Source: CAYTGM01 sp964437365 (GTDB lineage: Bacteria > Sumerlaeota > Sumerlaeia > SLMS01). Taken from it: DNA of 64,000 bases. Shown here piece by piece: positions 1 through 9,017 of this stretch. The notes beneath the pieces were generated by a model. That model was given only the letters and a program-made list of their open reading frames with translations. It made no database searches and was not told where the DNA came from. Both the position numbers and the translations under genes were made by a program. Positions within the stretch are counted from its first letter, which is position 1, and the number at the start of each line of letters is the position of its first letter. The stretch is from assembly GCA_964437365.1 (NCBI GenBank), contig CAYTGM010000012.1, positions 62,001 to 126,000 on the forward strand, written 5' to 3'.

Positions 1-3000
1 GATGGCGACGAGGATATTGTTGTCTCAACCCGGACAAGTGAGGGTTATGAAACTATTGTCTGGTTTGAAAACCGGCTCCTTGAACCTGAAGGCGATTTCG
101 GCGTTGAGCAGAACATATTAAGTGAAGACACGATACTGAATATCAACGGCTCTGCTTTTGACATTGTTGACATGGACAATGACGGGTACTTGGATATACT
201 TTGTCATGTGTATATATTTGGTCAACCTGCCACGTACACCTATTTCAAAAGCTCTATTCATGGTGATGGTTCTGTCGCTTTTGAACCAGTGGACTTATTC
301 GAGGAAGAGATTTATCAATACAATGTGGTTGCAGATGATTTCGATTGGGATGGCGATGTCGACTTTATCACGCTCGGTGCACTTGAAGGGTCAGGTGGGC
401 TGATATTCTTCGAGTATCTAAACAAAGACGTTGATGATGAAGAAATCTATCCTCGCATACTCGAGGAAGAAGAGTTTGTTCCACTTGTAAAGGCGCGTGA
501 GTTTCACCTGGAGGCGGCAACCTACAGGACAATTCTAGACTGTGATCTCGATGGTGACGGTGATGCCGATATACTTGCCTGCGGGAATAGACATCACGAT
601 CGCATTGATTGGTTTGAGAATAAACTCAATGAACCAGTAAGTGAACTAGCTGCCCCAAGGCCTGTAGCTACAGTGCCTGGAGGGTTTTCAGCTATCTATG
701 CGGCAGATCTTGATGGGGATAGTGATCTCGATGTTCTAGGGCTTCACAGAGATGAAGAAAGTCTTCTCTGGTTCGAAAACCGACTTAATGAAAGCTCAGC
801 TGATTTCGCTCTGAGAGGAGTCGTGCATCGCCCCATCTACAAGTTTGGCTATACGTTTACAGGGGATATCGACGGAGATGGTGATCTGGATGTGGTTAGT
901 GAACCTAAGGTCGGACCTGATATCTCATGGTTCGAAAACCGGATCAATGAAGGCTTCGATGACTTTGAACGCAAAGATACAAATTCATCTAGCCTTTTCA
1001 GATCCTCGTTTCCTCCTATCATAAGACCAGGAGATTTAGATCATGATGGTGATGTAGATCTTATTGCAACGTCTGGGGACCGAAATGAGGTTGTCTGGTT
1101 AGAAAATCGACTGATGGAAACTGAAGAAGATTTCTCTAATCTCCATTATATTGAAATCCCCGATGAGGTCGAGACACTTACGGATATAGAAGTTGGTGAT
1201 CTCGACGGTGACAACGTTCCTGATGTCGTTCTGACTGAGAGAAATCGAAAAATGAGTTACTACTCAATCAATCGATTGGATGAACCCGATGCTGATTTTT
1301 CGCCTTTCATCCCGCTCCCTCTCACCGATCTTCTTCTAGACCAAATCCAAATCAACGACGTTGATAACGATGGAGATAACGACATCGTTGTTTTCGCGGA
1401 TCAGTTTGGAAGCGTGATCCTCTATGAAAATAAGATAAATGAAGCCTCGAATGATTTTCGCTTAGTGCATGGACCCGATTATTCGGGAACAAATTCTGGT
1501 CATCCTGCCGTCGGGGACATCAATGGTGATCTTAAGGCGGACGTCATTTTACCTGAAAGAAGAGGCGCCATCAGATGGAGAGAATTCCCCTCTAATGTCG
1601 GGAACGCAGAACCCCGAATCGGAGTTATTTCCAATGATCTTGTGACTTCCAGAAGTAGCCTTCGTCGAAGAGTACACACAATTGATCTTGATGGAGATGG
1701 TGATAAAGATGTGATTGCAGGAGAATATCTTGGTGATGTTACTCAACCTGCAACGATATTGAGTTGGTATGAAAACCTGTCTCACAATGACTCCACCAGC
1801 TTTTCTGAGCAGCGTATCATCAATGATCAAGCCCCAAGGGTTCTTTCCATCGACAGTGAAGATATAGACGGCGATGGAGACATCGATCTGATCGTCTCTA
1901 CAGAGTTAGACAGCAAAATCTTCTGGCACGAGAATAGACTCAATGAGACAACGAATGACTTTTCACCCGCACATGCTATCGACTATCAACTAATTAATCC
2001 TGTCAGTACTGGAATCGCAGACCTTAACAGCGACGGCCGACCTGATGTCTATGCGATGGAAAATCTGTCATCTGTGATCTGGTATCCTAACAATGGGAAT
2101 GGGTTCCGTTTTCTTGAGGATCCAGGCTGGCAGTTTGTCTCGCCGCCAACTCTTTCAACGCCAGACGCTTCTTTTGAAGAAGATGAGAAAGCTCTCACTA
2201 TTACTACAAAGACAAATGTGAAAGACTTTGGCTTCTGGGACTCTCCTTTGACAGAAGTGGACCCAAACCCGAATCAGGACAAGCTTTTAACAGCGACCTG
2301 GCAGACTAGAACAAAAGTTGATCCTCCCCGTTACGTGCCTAATGTAAATATGCGTGCTTCAACAGAAGACTTCTCTCGGAGCGACATCATTGTCACAACC
2401 TCTACAGGTACCGGCCTCTTCTCCCCAAGGCACTACACTACAGAGTACACCCAATTAATCGGACAACCCGCAGGGGTCGACAATTATCGCTTTGCCTTTG
2501 AAGTGCTGAATGTCTTTCCGGACGATGCATTGAATGCAGAGATCCTCCTGAGCTCATTACAATTTGAACAACAGGACCTGGCGAGTCTTGGTGCTGGGAC
2601 CATACTCTTGAATCAGGACTTCGTTGCAACTCATGGAACAAACTTTGGTTGGACAGCCTTCACTCCCATCACGGGCACACTGACAGTGCCCGAAGAGTAT
2701 TCAGATTCCAACGGGCTTTCAATCAGGGGACTTGTTCCAAGCCAGGTACCCAACCCCTTCCTGCCTGACTTCATCTTTGGAAACTGGAATTACAATTCAA
2801 ATATTATTCTCAAAGAGGGTCGCGTTTATCAGGTTCGGTTTGTTGTGACAAGTGACGTGGCTGTAAATCGGCGAGCCACTCTGCCTGCATTCAGGCTGAG
2901 AGTAAATACTTCATCGCTGATGTCCTCCAATCTTGTAAACATCGAGTCAGTGAATCCCACGGCGAATGTTCCTGTGAATGGAGAAGAGAAAGTCTATGAC

Positions 3001-3150
3001 CTATGGTTCACGGTAGACAAGCGTATATCCGGTGATACCTTAAACCTGGCCTTTGACTACCTTTATGTTAATAAAGGCACGATTGACCCTGACGATCCGT
3101 ACGCTTCAATTAGTTTAAATAGAATTCAGGTGAATGAATATACGCCATAA
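1..3150 (+). CDS. FG-GAP/VCBS repeat surface protein (5' end outside window)
   Basis: The frame is open from base 1, so the N-terminus and any signal peptide lie outside; 1049 residues are visible. The first ~700 are a chain of about 13 repeats. Each has an Asp-rich loop of the DxDxDGxxD type (DLDGDGDADIL near base 547, DIDGDGDLDVV near 870), usually followed by a WFENRLNE-like strand. This is the FG-GAP/VCBS pattern, known to form Ca2+-binding beta-propeller blades. The repeats end near base 2110, and the last ~345 residues look like beta-sandwich segments of no family I recognise. Relatives are secreted or surface proteins involved in adhesion or polymer binding. No catalytic motif is visible, so the ligand cannot be named. 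The TAA stop abuts the lepA stop on the opposite strand with no gap. Confidence 0.88.
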   Translation, partial: DGDEDIVVSTRTSEGYETIVWFENRLLEPEGDFGVEQNILSEDTILNINGSAFDIVDMDNDGYLDILCHVYIFGQPATYTYFKSSIHGDGSVAFEPVDLFEEEIYQYNVVADDFDWDGDVDFITLGALEGSGGLIFFEYLNKDVDDEEIYPRILEEEEFVPLVKAREFHLEAATYRTILDCDLDGDGDADILACGNRHHDRIDWFENKLNEPVSELAAPRPVATVPGGFSAIYAADLDGDSDLDVLGLHRDEESLLWFENRLNESSADFALRGVVHRPIYKFGYTFTGDIDGDGDLDVVSEPKVGPDISWFENRINEGFDDFERKDTNSSSLFRSSFPPIIRPGDLDHDGDVDLIATSGDRNEVVWLENRLMETEEDFSNLHYIEIPDEVETLTDIEVGDLDGDNVPDVVLTERNRKMSYYSINRLDEPDADFSPFIPLPLTDLLLDQIQINDVDNDGDNDIVVFADQFGSVILYENKINEASNDFRLVHGPDYSGTNSGHPAVGDINGDLKADVILPERRGAIRWREFPSNVGNAEPRIGVISNDLVTSRSSLRRRVHTIDLDGDGDKDVIAGEYLGDVTQPATILSWYENLSHNDSTSFSEQRIINDQAPRVLSIDSEDIDGDGDIDLIVSTELDSKIFWHENRLNETTNDFSPAHAIDYQLINPVSTGIADLNSDGRPDVYAMENLSSVIWYPNNGNGFRFLEDPGWQFVSPPTLSTPDASFEEDEKALTITTKTNVKDFGFWDSPLTEVDPNPNQDKLLTATWQTRTKVDPPRYVPNVNMRASTEDFSRSDIIVTTSTGTGLFSPRHYTTEYTQLIGQPAGVDNYRFAFEVLNVFPDDALNAEILLSSLQFEQQDLASLGAGTILLNQDFVATHGTNFGWTAFTPITGTLTVPEEYSDSNGLSIRGLVPSQVPNPFLPDFIFGNWNYNSNIILKEGRVYQVRFVVTSDVAVNRRATLPAFRLRVNTSSLMSSNLVNIESVNPTANVPVNGEEKVYDLWFTVDKRISGDTLNLAFDYLYVNKGTIDPDDPYASISLNRIQVNEYTP

Positions 3151-4953
3151 TTAATCGTCTGAAAGTTTAAGCACCGCCATAAAGGCTGCTTGAGGGATCT
3201 CGACTTTGCCGAAGGTACGCATTTTCTTCTTACCTTCTTTCTGCTTTTCCAGAAGTTTACGCTTACGGGAGATGTCACCACCGTAACATTTTGCCGTAAC
3301 GTCTTTCCGGAGTGCAGCAACGGTTTCACGTGCGATAATCTTACCACCGATGGCTGCCTGTATAGGTACCTTGAATTGTTGGCGCGGAACGATTTCCTGG
3401 AGTTTCTTGCAGAGCAGGCGACCCTTGTATTCGGCATCATCGCGATGCACGATAATAGAGAGAGCATCTACCGGTTCTGCATTTACCATGATATCAACTT
3501 TGACCAGTTTTCCAGGTCTTCTTCCGATGATCTCGTAGTCAAAGCTTGAGTAACCTTGTGTTACAGACTTTAGTCGATCATGAAAATCACTGACAATCTC
3601 ACTAAGAGGAAATTCATACTCAAGCATGACTCTCTCGGTTGAAATGAAGTCCATCGCCTTCTGGACTCCTTTCTTAGACTGACATAGGGTCAGAACGTTA
3701 CCGAGGTAATCTTTGGGAAAAAAGAGACGTGATACCACATAAGGCTCTTCGATTCGTTCAATATTCTGCGGGTTCGGTAGCTTTGAGGGGTTATCGACGG
3801 TGATTTCTGAACCATCAGTTTTATAGACATTGTAGATAACTGAAGGAGCCGTGCAGAGAATGTTCTGATTATACTCTCTGTCGAGACGTTCCAGGGTGAT
3901 TTCCATATGAAGAAGGCCCAGGAACCCACACCGGAAACCGAATCCGAGTGCATCAGATGTTTCTGGCTCCACGAAGAATGCTGAGTCATTCAGTTTGAGT
4001 TTTTCAACAGCATCTTTGAGGGAATCATAATCGTCGGCATTTACGGGATAGACGCCTGCAAAGACCACCGGTTTCACTTCTTTATATCCGGGCAGTGCTT
4101 TTTCAGCCGCTTTTTTGGGGTGCGTGACCGTATCACCGACATGGACCTCTGCGAGATCTCTCATGCCAGTAATAATATATCCAACCTCACCGCACTCTAA
4201 AGCAGGTACTGGAGCTTGAGCGGGTGTAAGAATGCCGATTTCGAGTACCTCATAATCTACGCCGCTCTTCATGAAGCGGACTTTGTCCCCTTTTTTAATA
4301 CTGCCATCAACGACTCTGATATAGGCAACGACTCCGCGATACTTATCATAGGTTGCATCGAAGATCAGGCAGCGAAGCGGAGCCTCATTATTGATTGGCG
4401 GTGGGGGAATCCTCTTCACGACTTCATTCAGCAACCTGTTACAGTTCTCACCAGATTTTGCTGAAACGGGTATTGCTTCATCTCCATCGAGTCCAACGGA
4501 TTCGCTAATCTGGCGCCTCGCTTCTTCTACGTCGGAAGCAGGAAGATCAATCTTGTTAATGACGGGGACAATTTCCAGATCGTTCTCAAGAGCGAGATAA
4601 ACATTGGCGATCGTCTGCGCTTCGACCCCCTGGGTGGCGTCAACGATCAGGAGGGCGCCTTCGCAGGCGGCAAGAGATCGGGACACTTCATAGGAGAAGT
4701 CAACGTGCCCGGGTGTGTCGATCAGGTTGAGCTGATAGATTTCGCCATCGTCGGCCTTGTGGTAGAGGCGGACAGCCTGGGCTTTAATTGTAATGCCGCG
4801 CTCTCTCTCCAGGTCCATCGAGTCGAGAACCTGGTCTTTCATCTCACGCTGAGTGAGAGTTCCCGTCATTTCCAGCAGGCGATCGGCGAGAGTAGACTTA
4901 CCGTGGTCGATGTGAGCGATAATGCAGAAGTTACGTATTTTTGGATCGGACAA
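3151..4953 (-). CDS. lepA: Elongation factor 4 (LepA), ribosome back-translocase GTPase
   Basis: EF4 is a ribosome-bound GTPase related to EF-G that acts on stalled or mistranslocated ribosomes. With this start it has 600 residues, the normal family length. Visible motifs are the P-loop AHIDHGKST (residues 13-21), the switch II DTPGH motif near residue 80 and NKID near 134. The C-terminal part has the LepA-specific region ending in a Lys/Arg-rich segment (KEGKKKMRTFG). Two in-frame TTG codons compete as start, at 4959 and 4953. I chose 4953 because the AGGA Shine-Dalgarno core at 4961-4964 lies 7 nt upstream of it but only 1 nt from the other. The gene is monocistronic here, convergent with the FG-GAP gene and divergent from the LemA gene. 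Confidence 0.97.
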   Translation of the reverse strand: MSDPKIRNFCIIAHIDHGKSTLADRLLEMTGTLTQREMKDQVLDSMDLERERGITIKAQAVRLYHKADDGEIYQLNLIDTPGHVDFSYEVSRSLAACEGALLIVDATQGVEAQTIANVYLALENDLEIVPVINKIDLPASDVEEARRQISESVGLDGDEAIPVSAKSGENCNRLLNEVVKRIPPPPINNEAPLRCLIFDATYDKYRGVVAYIRVVDGSIKKGDKVRFMKSGVDYEVLEIGILTPAQAPVPALECGEVGYIITGMRDLAEVHVGDTVTHPKKAAEKALPGYKEVKPVVFAGVYPVNADDYDSLKDAVEKLKLNDSAFFVEPETSDALGFGFRCGFLGLLHMEITLERLDREYNQNILCTAPSVIYNVYKTDGSEITVDNPSKLPNPQNIERIEEPYVVSRLFFPKDYLGNVLTLCQSKKGVQKAMDFISTERVMLEYEFPLSEIVSDFHDRLKSVTQGYSSFDYEIIGRRPGKLVKVDIMVNAEPVDALSIIVHRDDAEYKGRLLCKKLQEIVPRQQFKVPIQAAIGGKIIARETVAALRKDVTAKCYGGDISRKRKLLEKQKEGKKKMRTFGKVEIPQAAFMAVLKLSDD

Positions 4954-4980
4954 TGCCAATTCCTCGTTTTTGAACTTTGC

Positions 4981-5004
4981 CCGCGAGAGACTTGCTCTCG
5001 GCGG
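4981..5004 (-). other. Hairpin in the lepA leader
   Basis: An inverted repeat, ccgcgagag at 4981-4989 and ctctcggcgg at 4995-5004, forms a stem of about 9 bp with one bulge and a 5-nt loop. It lies directly upstream of the lepA Shine-Dalgarno on the minus strand. No T-run follows, so it is not an obvious terminator. A role in lepA mRNA stability or translation is speculation. Confidence 0.3.
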
Positions 5005-5082
5005 GAGCGGAAATGTGTAGAATTGGCTGCCTCAAGTCAAAGGGGAAAAAGGGATTGAACCAGATTGCTTCCAGCCGAAAGA

Positions 5083-5110
5083 TTGAATAATAAGCTTGGG
5101 AACGTAGTAT
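5083..5110 (+). promoter_or_regulatory. Possible sigma70-type promoter for the LemA-family gene
   Basis: TTGAAT (5083-5088) and TAGTAT (5105-5110) are separated by 16 bp and lie about 40 bp upstream of the LemA-family start codon. Each hexamer matches the sigma70 consensus in four or five positions. The match is by eye only. Confidence 0.25.
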
Positions 5111-5149
5111 GAACGGTAGTCTTATCCCGAACGAAGGAGAAACCGGTTC

Positions 5150-5725
5150 ATGGGTGTAGTAGAAGTTCTTCTCATATTGATCGTCTTGCTAATAGGATTG
5201 GCAGCAGTGATCGGGCTGTTTGTCTGGTCTATTTACAATAAACTTGTCCGTGTGCGAAACACCGTTGAGAATGCCTGGGCTCAGATTGATGTCCAGTTAA
5301 AGCGGCGCTATGACTTGATCCCAAATCTTGTGGAAACGGCTAAAGGTTACATGAAGCACGAGCGTGAAACCCTGGAAGCCGTGATCAAGGCCCGTCAGGT
5401 TGCCATTGATGCCAGCTCCGTTAAAGACCAGATTGATGCGGAGAATGCGCTGACCAGCTCTCTTCGAAGCCTCATGATGCTGACAGAAAACTATCCGGAC
5501 CTTAAGGCAAACGAGAACATGCTCTCGATTCAGGAAGAGCTCACATCAACAGAGAATAAGATCGGTTATGCACGTCAGCATTATAATGATAGCGTGCTTC
5601 GTTACAATAACCAACGTCAGGAGTTTCCGGCTAACATTGTAGCAGGCTCCTTCAATTTCGAAGAGGAACCCTACTTTGAAGTTACAGATGAAACGCAGCG
5701 TGAAGCACCAAAGGTAAGCTTCTAA
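5150..5725 (+). CDS. LemA family membrane-anchored protein
   Basis: This 191-residue protein has one N-terminal membrane helix (about residues 5-27). It is followed by the helical LemA core: the motif NKLVRVRNTVENAWAQIDV runs into LKRRYDLIPNLVETAKGY. An AAGGAG Shine-Dalgarno lies about 10 nt upstream of the ATG. LemA proteins are widespread, with an extracytoplasmic helical bundle on a single anchor; the biochemical role is unsettled, although several are linked to envelope stress or sit beside TPM-domain proteins or HtpX proteases. None of those partners is nearby; the next gene, 69 bp downstream, is accA. Family assignment is firm, function unknown. Confidence 0.93.
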   Translation: MGVVEVLLILIVLLIGLAAVIGLFVWSIYNKLVRVRNTVENAWAQIDVQLKRRYDLIPNLVETAKGYMKHERETLEAVIKARQVAIDASSVKDQIDAENALTSSLRSLMMLTENYPDLKANENMLSIQEELTSTENKIGYARQHYNDSVLRYNNQRQEFPANIVAGSFNFEEEPYFEVTDETQREAPKVSF

Positions 5726-5794
5726 GACTTACAGAACCTGAGTTTTGCTCGAAACCGGGCATCCCAGGTTGGATAAACGAAGGAAATTGGTTCT

Positions 5795-6652
5795 ATGGGT
5801 AAAGAAACGAAAGAGGCGGCTAAACCTCAGAACAAGGCCAGGAATGGTCTGTCTCGCTATGAAAGATATCAGCTCGCCAGCCATAAAGATCGTCCCCGCA
5901 CCTCGGATTATATCGAAAACCTGATTACAGAGTTTGTTGAGCTGGCAGGTGATCGAAGCTTTCGAGATGACCCAGCGGTAATTTGTGGCATGGGTCGCTT
6001 CCTGGGCAATCCAGTAGCTGTGGTTGGCCAGGAAATGGGTAAAGAAGCGAGGGAACGTCATCGTCGGAATTACGGGATGATGCACCCTGAAGGCTATCGA
6101 AAGGCCTTGCGTGTGATGCAGATGGCCAGCCGATTCGGGATGCCCGTTTTGATCTTCATTGATACCAAAGGGGCTTTCCCCGGAGCTGGAGCCGAAGAAC
6201 GCGGTCAGGCCGAGGCCATCGCCCGGAATATTCGGGAGATGTTCAACCTGAAGGTTCCTGTCATTGTGACAATTATCGGAGCTGGTGCCAGTGGGGGAGC
6301 TTTAGGTATCGGACTTGGTGATAAGGTCCTCATGATGGAAAACGCCTGGTACAATGTCATCAGTCCAGAGGGATGCGCAGCTATTCTATACAAAGATGCC
6401 TCACTTGCTGAAAAGGCAGCCGACCAGCTGAAATTAACAGCAGAAGATGTCTATAAGCTTGGGATTGTTGATGACATCGTCAAAGAGCCGAACGGCGGCG
6501 CCCATGAAGATCAGGAAAGTACCTACAAGAGTCTGGCGAAATCGCTCGATAAGAACTTGAAAGTACTCAAAGCTCTTTCAACAGAAGAGCTCATCAGTAA
6601 GAGATTTGATAAGTACCGAACAATGGGAGTTTTCGAAGAAGTATCTTCCTGA
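5795..6652 (+). CDS. accA: Acetyl-CoA carboxylase carboxyltransferase subunit alpha
   Basis: AccA pairs with AccD to move the carboxyl group from carboxybiotin to acetyl-CoA, the committed step of fatty acid synthesis. The 285-residue product carries the crotonase-fold signature: RNYGMMHPEGYRKALRVM, then IDTKGAFPGAGAEERGQAEA, then the oxyanion-hole region GAGASGGALGIG and NAWYNVISPEGCA. It is about 30 residues shorter than E. coli AccA because part of the N-terminal helical segment is missing; the catalytic core is complete. Upstream, an AAGGA motif gives a suitable ribosome site. It is probably co-transcribed with the LemA-family gene and the dihydroorotase-like gene 37 bp downstream. No accD is in the window. 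Confidence 0.96.
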   Translation: MGKETKEAAKPQNKARNGLSRYERYQLASHKDRPRTSDYIENLITEFVELAGDRSFRDDPAVICGMGRFLGNPVAVVGQEMGKEARERHRRNYGMMHPEGYRKALRVMQMASRFGMPVLIFIDTKGAFPGAGAEERGQAEAIARNIREMFNLKVPVIVTIIGAGASGGALGIGLGDKVLMMENAWYNVISPEGCAAILYKDASLAEKAADQLKLTAEDVYKLGIVDDIVKEPNGGAHEDQESTYKSLAKSLDKNLKVLKALSTEELISKRFDKYRTMGVFEEVSS

Positions 6653-6689
6653 TTTTTATATAACGAAACACCTGTGAAAGAACCATAAA

Positions 6690-8045
6690 ATGGATTTAAT
6701 CTTTCGGAATGGCTCGATTATCTCAGATGGTCTTCAGTTTAACGGAGACCTGGGTGTCAAAGATGGCGTCGTTAAAGCTATCGGAGATCTGACTGGACTC
6801 ACTGGCAAAGAAGAGGTTGACTGTAAGGGTAAAACACTTCTCCCAGGATGTGTGGACCTTGGGCTGAACCTTTATGAGGGGGGTGAGTCCGATCCTCCCT
6901 CTGAAATGACACTTCAACAATCAAGCTTCGAAGCCCTGAATGGGGGTGTCACGACTCTTATATCAACTCTCCCTCTCAGCAAACCGGAAGTGGATGTCAA
7001 AGAATATATCAAGGAATGCGCTGACACTTCAGCACTCTTGACCGACTTTGGGTATCATCTGCTGATAGAAGAGTGGAGTGAACTTCTTCCGTCTATCTGT
7101 CGAGATGCAATAGCGGCGGGCGTTCCATCCATGTGGATTCCCAGGAAAGGTCTGAGTTCACCGTCTCCCAGTCCTTCTCTTATCTACCAGCTACTCGAGT
7201 TTCTACCAAAAGATTGCCTCCTTATTACATCTCCATTCGAGGCGATCATGGGAGAAGCCTTAAAGAAGAGCTATACATCAACAGGCAAGAAAGATGAAGA
7301 AAGCTGGCGGATGCTGTGTCCTGAAAGAATGGGCAGCTCTTTTATCGATGCGATGGGAAGAGTTGTTGCTGCGTCCCGCGCCCGCGTTCTCATCCATGGT
7401 GTACCAGACTCTGAGTCACTGAAAGCATTACTGGAAAAACGCCAACTGACCGGCAGGTTGTACGGAAGTGCAACAATCCCACAGTTGACTTTCCAGGAAG
7501 GTCAGGCTCAGCCACATACTTGGCCTCCGGTCCCGACCAAAACCAATCAGCAGGCAATCTATGCAGCGCTTGAGGACGGGTTGCTAAGTATTATTTCATC
7601 CGACCACAAACCCCGCCATCCAAAAGAAAGTTATAGCCTGGGAGATGAGGGGGCTCTCCCAACGGTAGGGACGGCAACACTCAGCGCCTTTCTGCCAGCC
7701 CTACATACTGAAGGAGTCTCGAAGTGGCGTCTATCGCTTCCCATGCTGACACTATGTGCCGCGGCAGACCCAGCAAAGCTCGCAGGGATCTATCCACGAA
7801 AAGGAAGCCTGCAGCTAGGATCTGATGCAGATGTTGTCATATTTGATCCTGAAAAGGAATCCCAAAAATCCGCGCCGGAGGCAGATGCGACTGCCAAGGT
7901 GGACTTCCTCGACCCCCTTGCCCACTCTAAACTTCTCGGTAATGTAGAGTCTGTCTATATCAGAGGGAAGCTGAAACTTCAGGAAGGTAGAATCGCAGGC
8001 AATGCTGACGGTAAATTCCTCAGTCGAAAGCTATCACTCAAATAG
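6690..8045 (+). CDS. Dihydroorotase-like amidohydrolase without catalytic histidines
   Basis: Dihydroorotase makes dihydroorotate from carbamoyl aspartate in pyrimidine synthesis. This 451-residue protein has the cyclic amidohydrolase layout: an N-terminal beta-sandwich half (DLIFRNGSIISDG), a TIM barrel, an SSDHKPRHP segment resembling the family's conserved DHAPH site, and a C-terminal return to the sandwich (GIYPRKGSLQLGSDADVVIF). However, the metal-binding HxH that normally follows PGxxD is absent. After PGCVD (residues 52-56) the two expected His are Gly58 and Asn60, and the substrate-binding Arg is also missing. It therefore resembles non-catalytic PyrC' (PyrX) proteins, which in some bacteria are structural partners of aspartate transcarbamoylase. 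No pyrB is in the window, so that role is inference. Confidence 0.85.
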   Translation: MDLIFRNGSIISDGLQFNGDLGVKDGVVKAIGDLTGLTGKEEVDCKGKTLLPGCVDLGLNLYEGGESDPPSEMTLQQSSFEALNGGVTTLISTLPLSKPEVDVKEYIKECADTSALLTDFGYHLLIEEWSELLPSICRDAIAAGVPSMWIPRKGLSSPSPSPSLIYQLLEFLPKDCLLITSPFEAIMGEALKKSYTSTGKKDEESWRMLCPERMGSSFIDAMGRVVAASRARVLIHGVPDSESLKALLEKRQLTGRLYGSATIPQLTFQEGQAQPHTWPPVPTKTNQQAIYAALEDGLLSIISSDHKPRHPKESYSLGDEGALPTVGTATLSAFLPALHTEGVSKWRLSLPMLTLCAAADPAKLAGIYPRKGSLQLGSDADVVIFDPEKESQKSAPEADATAKVDFLDPLAHSKLLGNVESVYIRGKLKLQEGRIAGNADGKFLSRKLSLK

Positions 8046-8064
8046 TTTCAGAGTGCTTACCTAA

Positions 8065-8212
8065 AGCAATATCCGAATAGAAGGTGAGTGAGAGTGGTGC
8101 ATTCAGTAGTCTGAAAACAGAGGAATAGTGATGTTGTATCAAGGCTTTCGGGATGCTGTAAGGAGTGCTCGTAGCCAGCTTGTATTGGTCAGGGATTGTT
8201 GCAGACACTCTA
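8065..8212 (+). repeat. Dispersed non-coding repeat A, copy 1
   Basis: This segment aligns without gaps, at a constant offset of 7089 bp, with 15154-15301. A manual count gives about 109 identities in 148 positions (~74%). Shared blocks include tatccgaatag, ctgaaaac, ggaatagt, cagcttgtat and the terminal cactcta. The copy fills the gap after the dihydroorotase-like gene, and its right end supplies the TAG stop (8210-8212) of the DnaD-like gene on the minus strand. The inverted repeats seen in copy 2 are largely decayed here. Confidence 0.8.
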
Positions 8213-8893
8213 GACATTCTCGTCAGTCTCGCTTCTCAGGCGCTTAGCTTCACGAATTGCTATCTGTTCGCGCTTTATTTGTGTTATGACCCAGCTTAAT
8301 GTCGCTGCTTCGTTCTTTTTAGCTAATTGAAATGATCTCTTTACCATTTCAAACTCATAGTGACGCGCGATCATTGAAAGCTGATCGATGATCAGATTAT
8401 TCAATTTCATCGAGAAAGTGTTGAGGTATAGATCTACAACCTTCTCTGTCTTTGATTTCTCTTTTTCCTCGATCTCATCCTCCGTCTCCTGGGAAATGGC
8501 ATATTTGGGCGGGAAAGGGTCTGACGGACGGAATAGATTCGATTTCTCTGCATAGACATCTACATAAGACACAGGTGTCTCCAGTGGTGTAATGATTTGG
8601 AGAAGGGCAGTCTCCTCTTCATTGTCAGGGATAAAAGCTCTTAAGACACCTGTCTTTCGACATGCTTTAATCGCTTTGACGATCTTTTTCATATCCAGGC
8701 CAGTTCGAACAATCATTTCTCCCATCGAAATTTCAACTAGTCCAGGTTTATCCCCATGCTGCTCTTCGTCCAGCTCCATGACAGACTTGAAGAAAAGCCA
8801 GGCCCACGCACATTTCCCTTTTTCTGTGAGGTGCGTTGGCAGCCCAGAGAATTCAATCCATTTGGGCGATTTGTTTTGATAGGTTTGATGCAT
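8210..8893 (-). CDS. DnaD-like domain protein
   Basis: The 227-residue product has no signal peptide. Residues ~1-95 look like a winged-helix region: helices around KGKCAWAWLFFKSVMEL, then EISMGEMIVRTGLDMKKIVK followed by a short strand pair. A charged Glu/Lys linker (ETEDEIEEKEKSKTEK) leads to a helical C-terminal part, about residues 155-212, with YLNTFSMKLNNLIIDQL and LSWVITQIKRE. Its spacing resembles the DnaD/DnaB_2 domain of Gram-positive replication-initiation proteins and phage replisome organisers. Those proteins bind DNA and load helicase; whether this one does is unknown. It is encoded alone. Family assignment is by pattern only, without an exact signature. Confidence 0.6.
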   Translation of the reverse strand: MHQTYQNKSPKWIEFSGLPTHLTEKGKCAWAWLFFKSVMELDEEQHGDKPGLVEISMGEMIVRTGLDMKKIVKAIKACRKTGVLRAFIPDNEEETALLQIITPLETPVSYVDVYAEKSNLFRPSDPFPPKYAISQETEDEIEEKEKSKTEKVVDLYLNTFSMKLNNLIIDQLSMIARHYEFEMVKRSFQLAKKNEAATLSWVITQIKREQIAIREAKRLRSETDENV

Positions 8894-9017
8894 CTTGTAT
8901 ATACTCTCTGATTTAAAAAGAAGCTAATTTAGAGCCCGGGCGCTGACAAACACTATTTTGAACAACATCTGATACTCTGTGACGCTCTACTTGACCTGTG
9001 CTCGCTGTTGAATCTCT

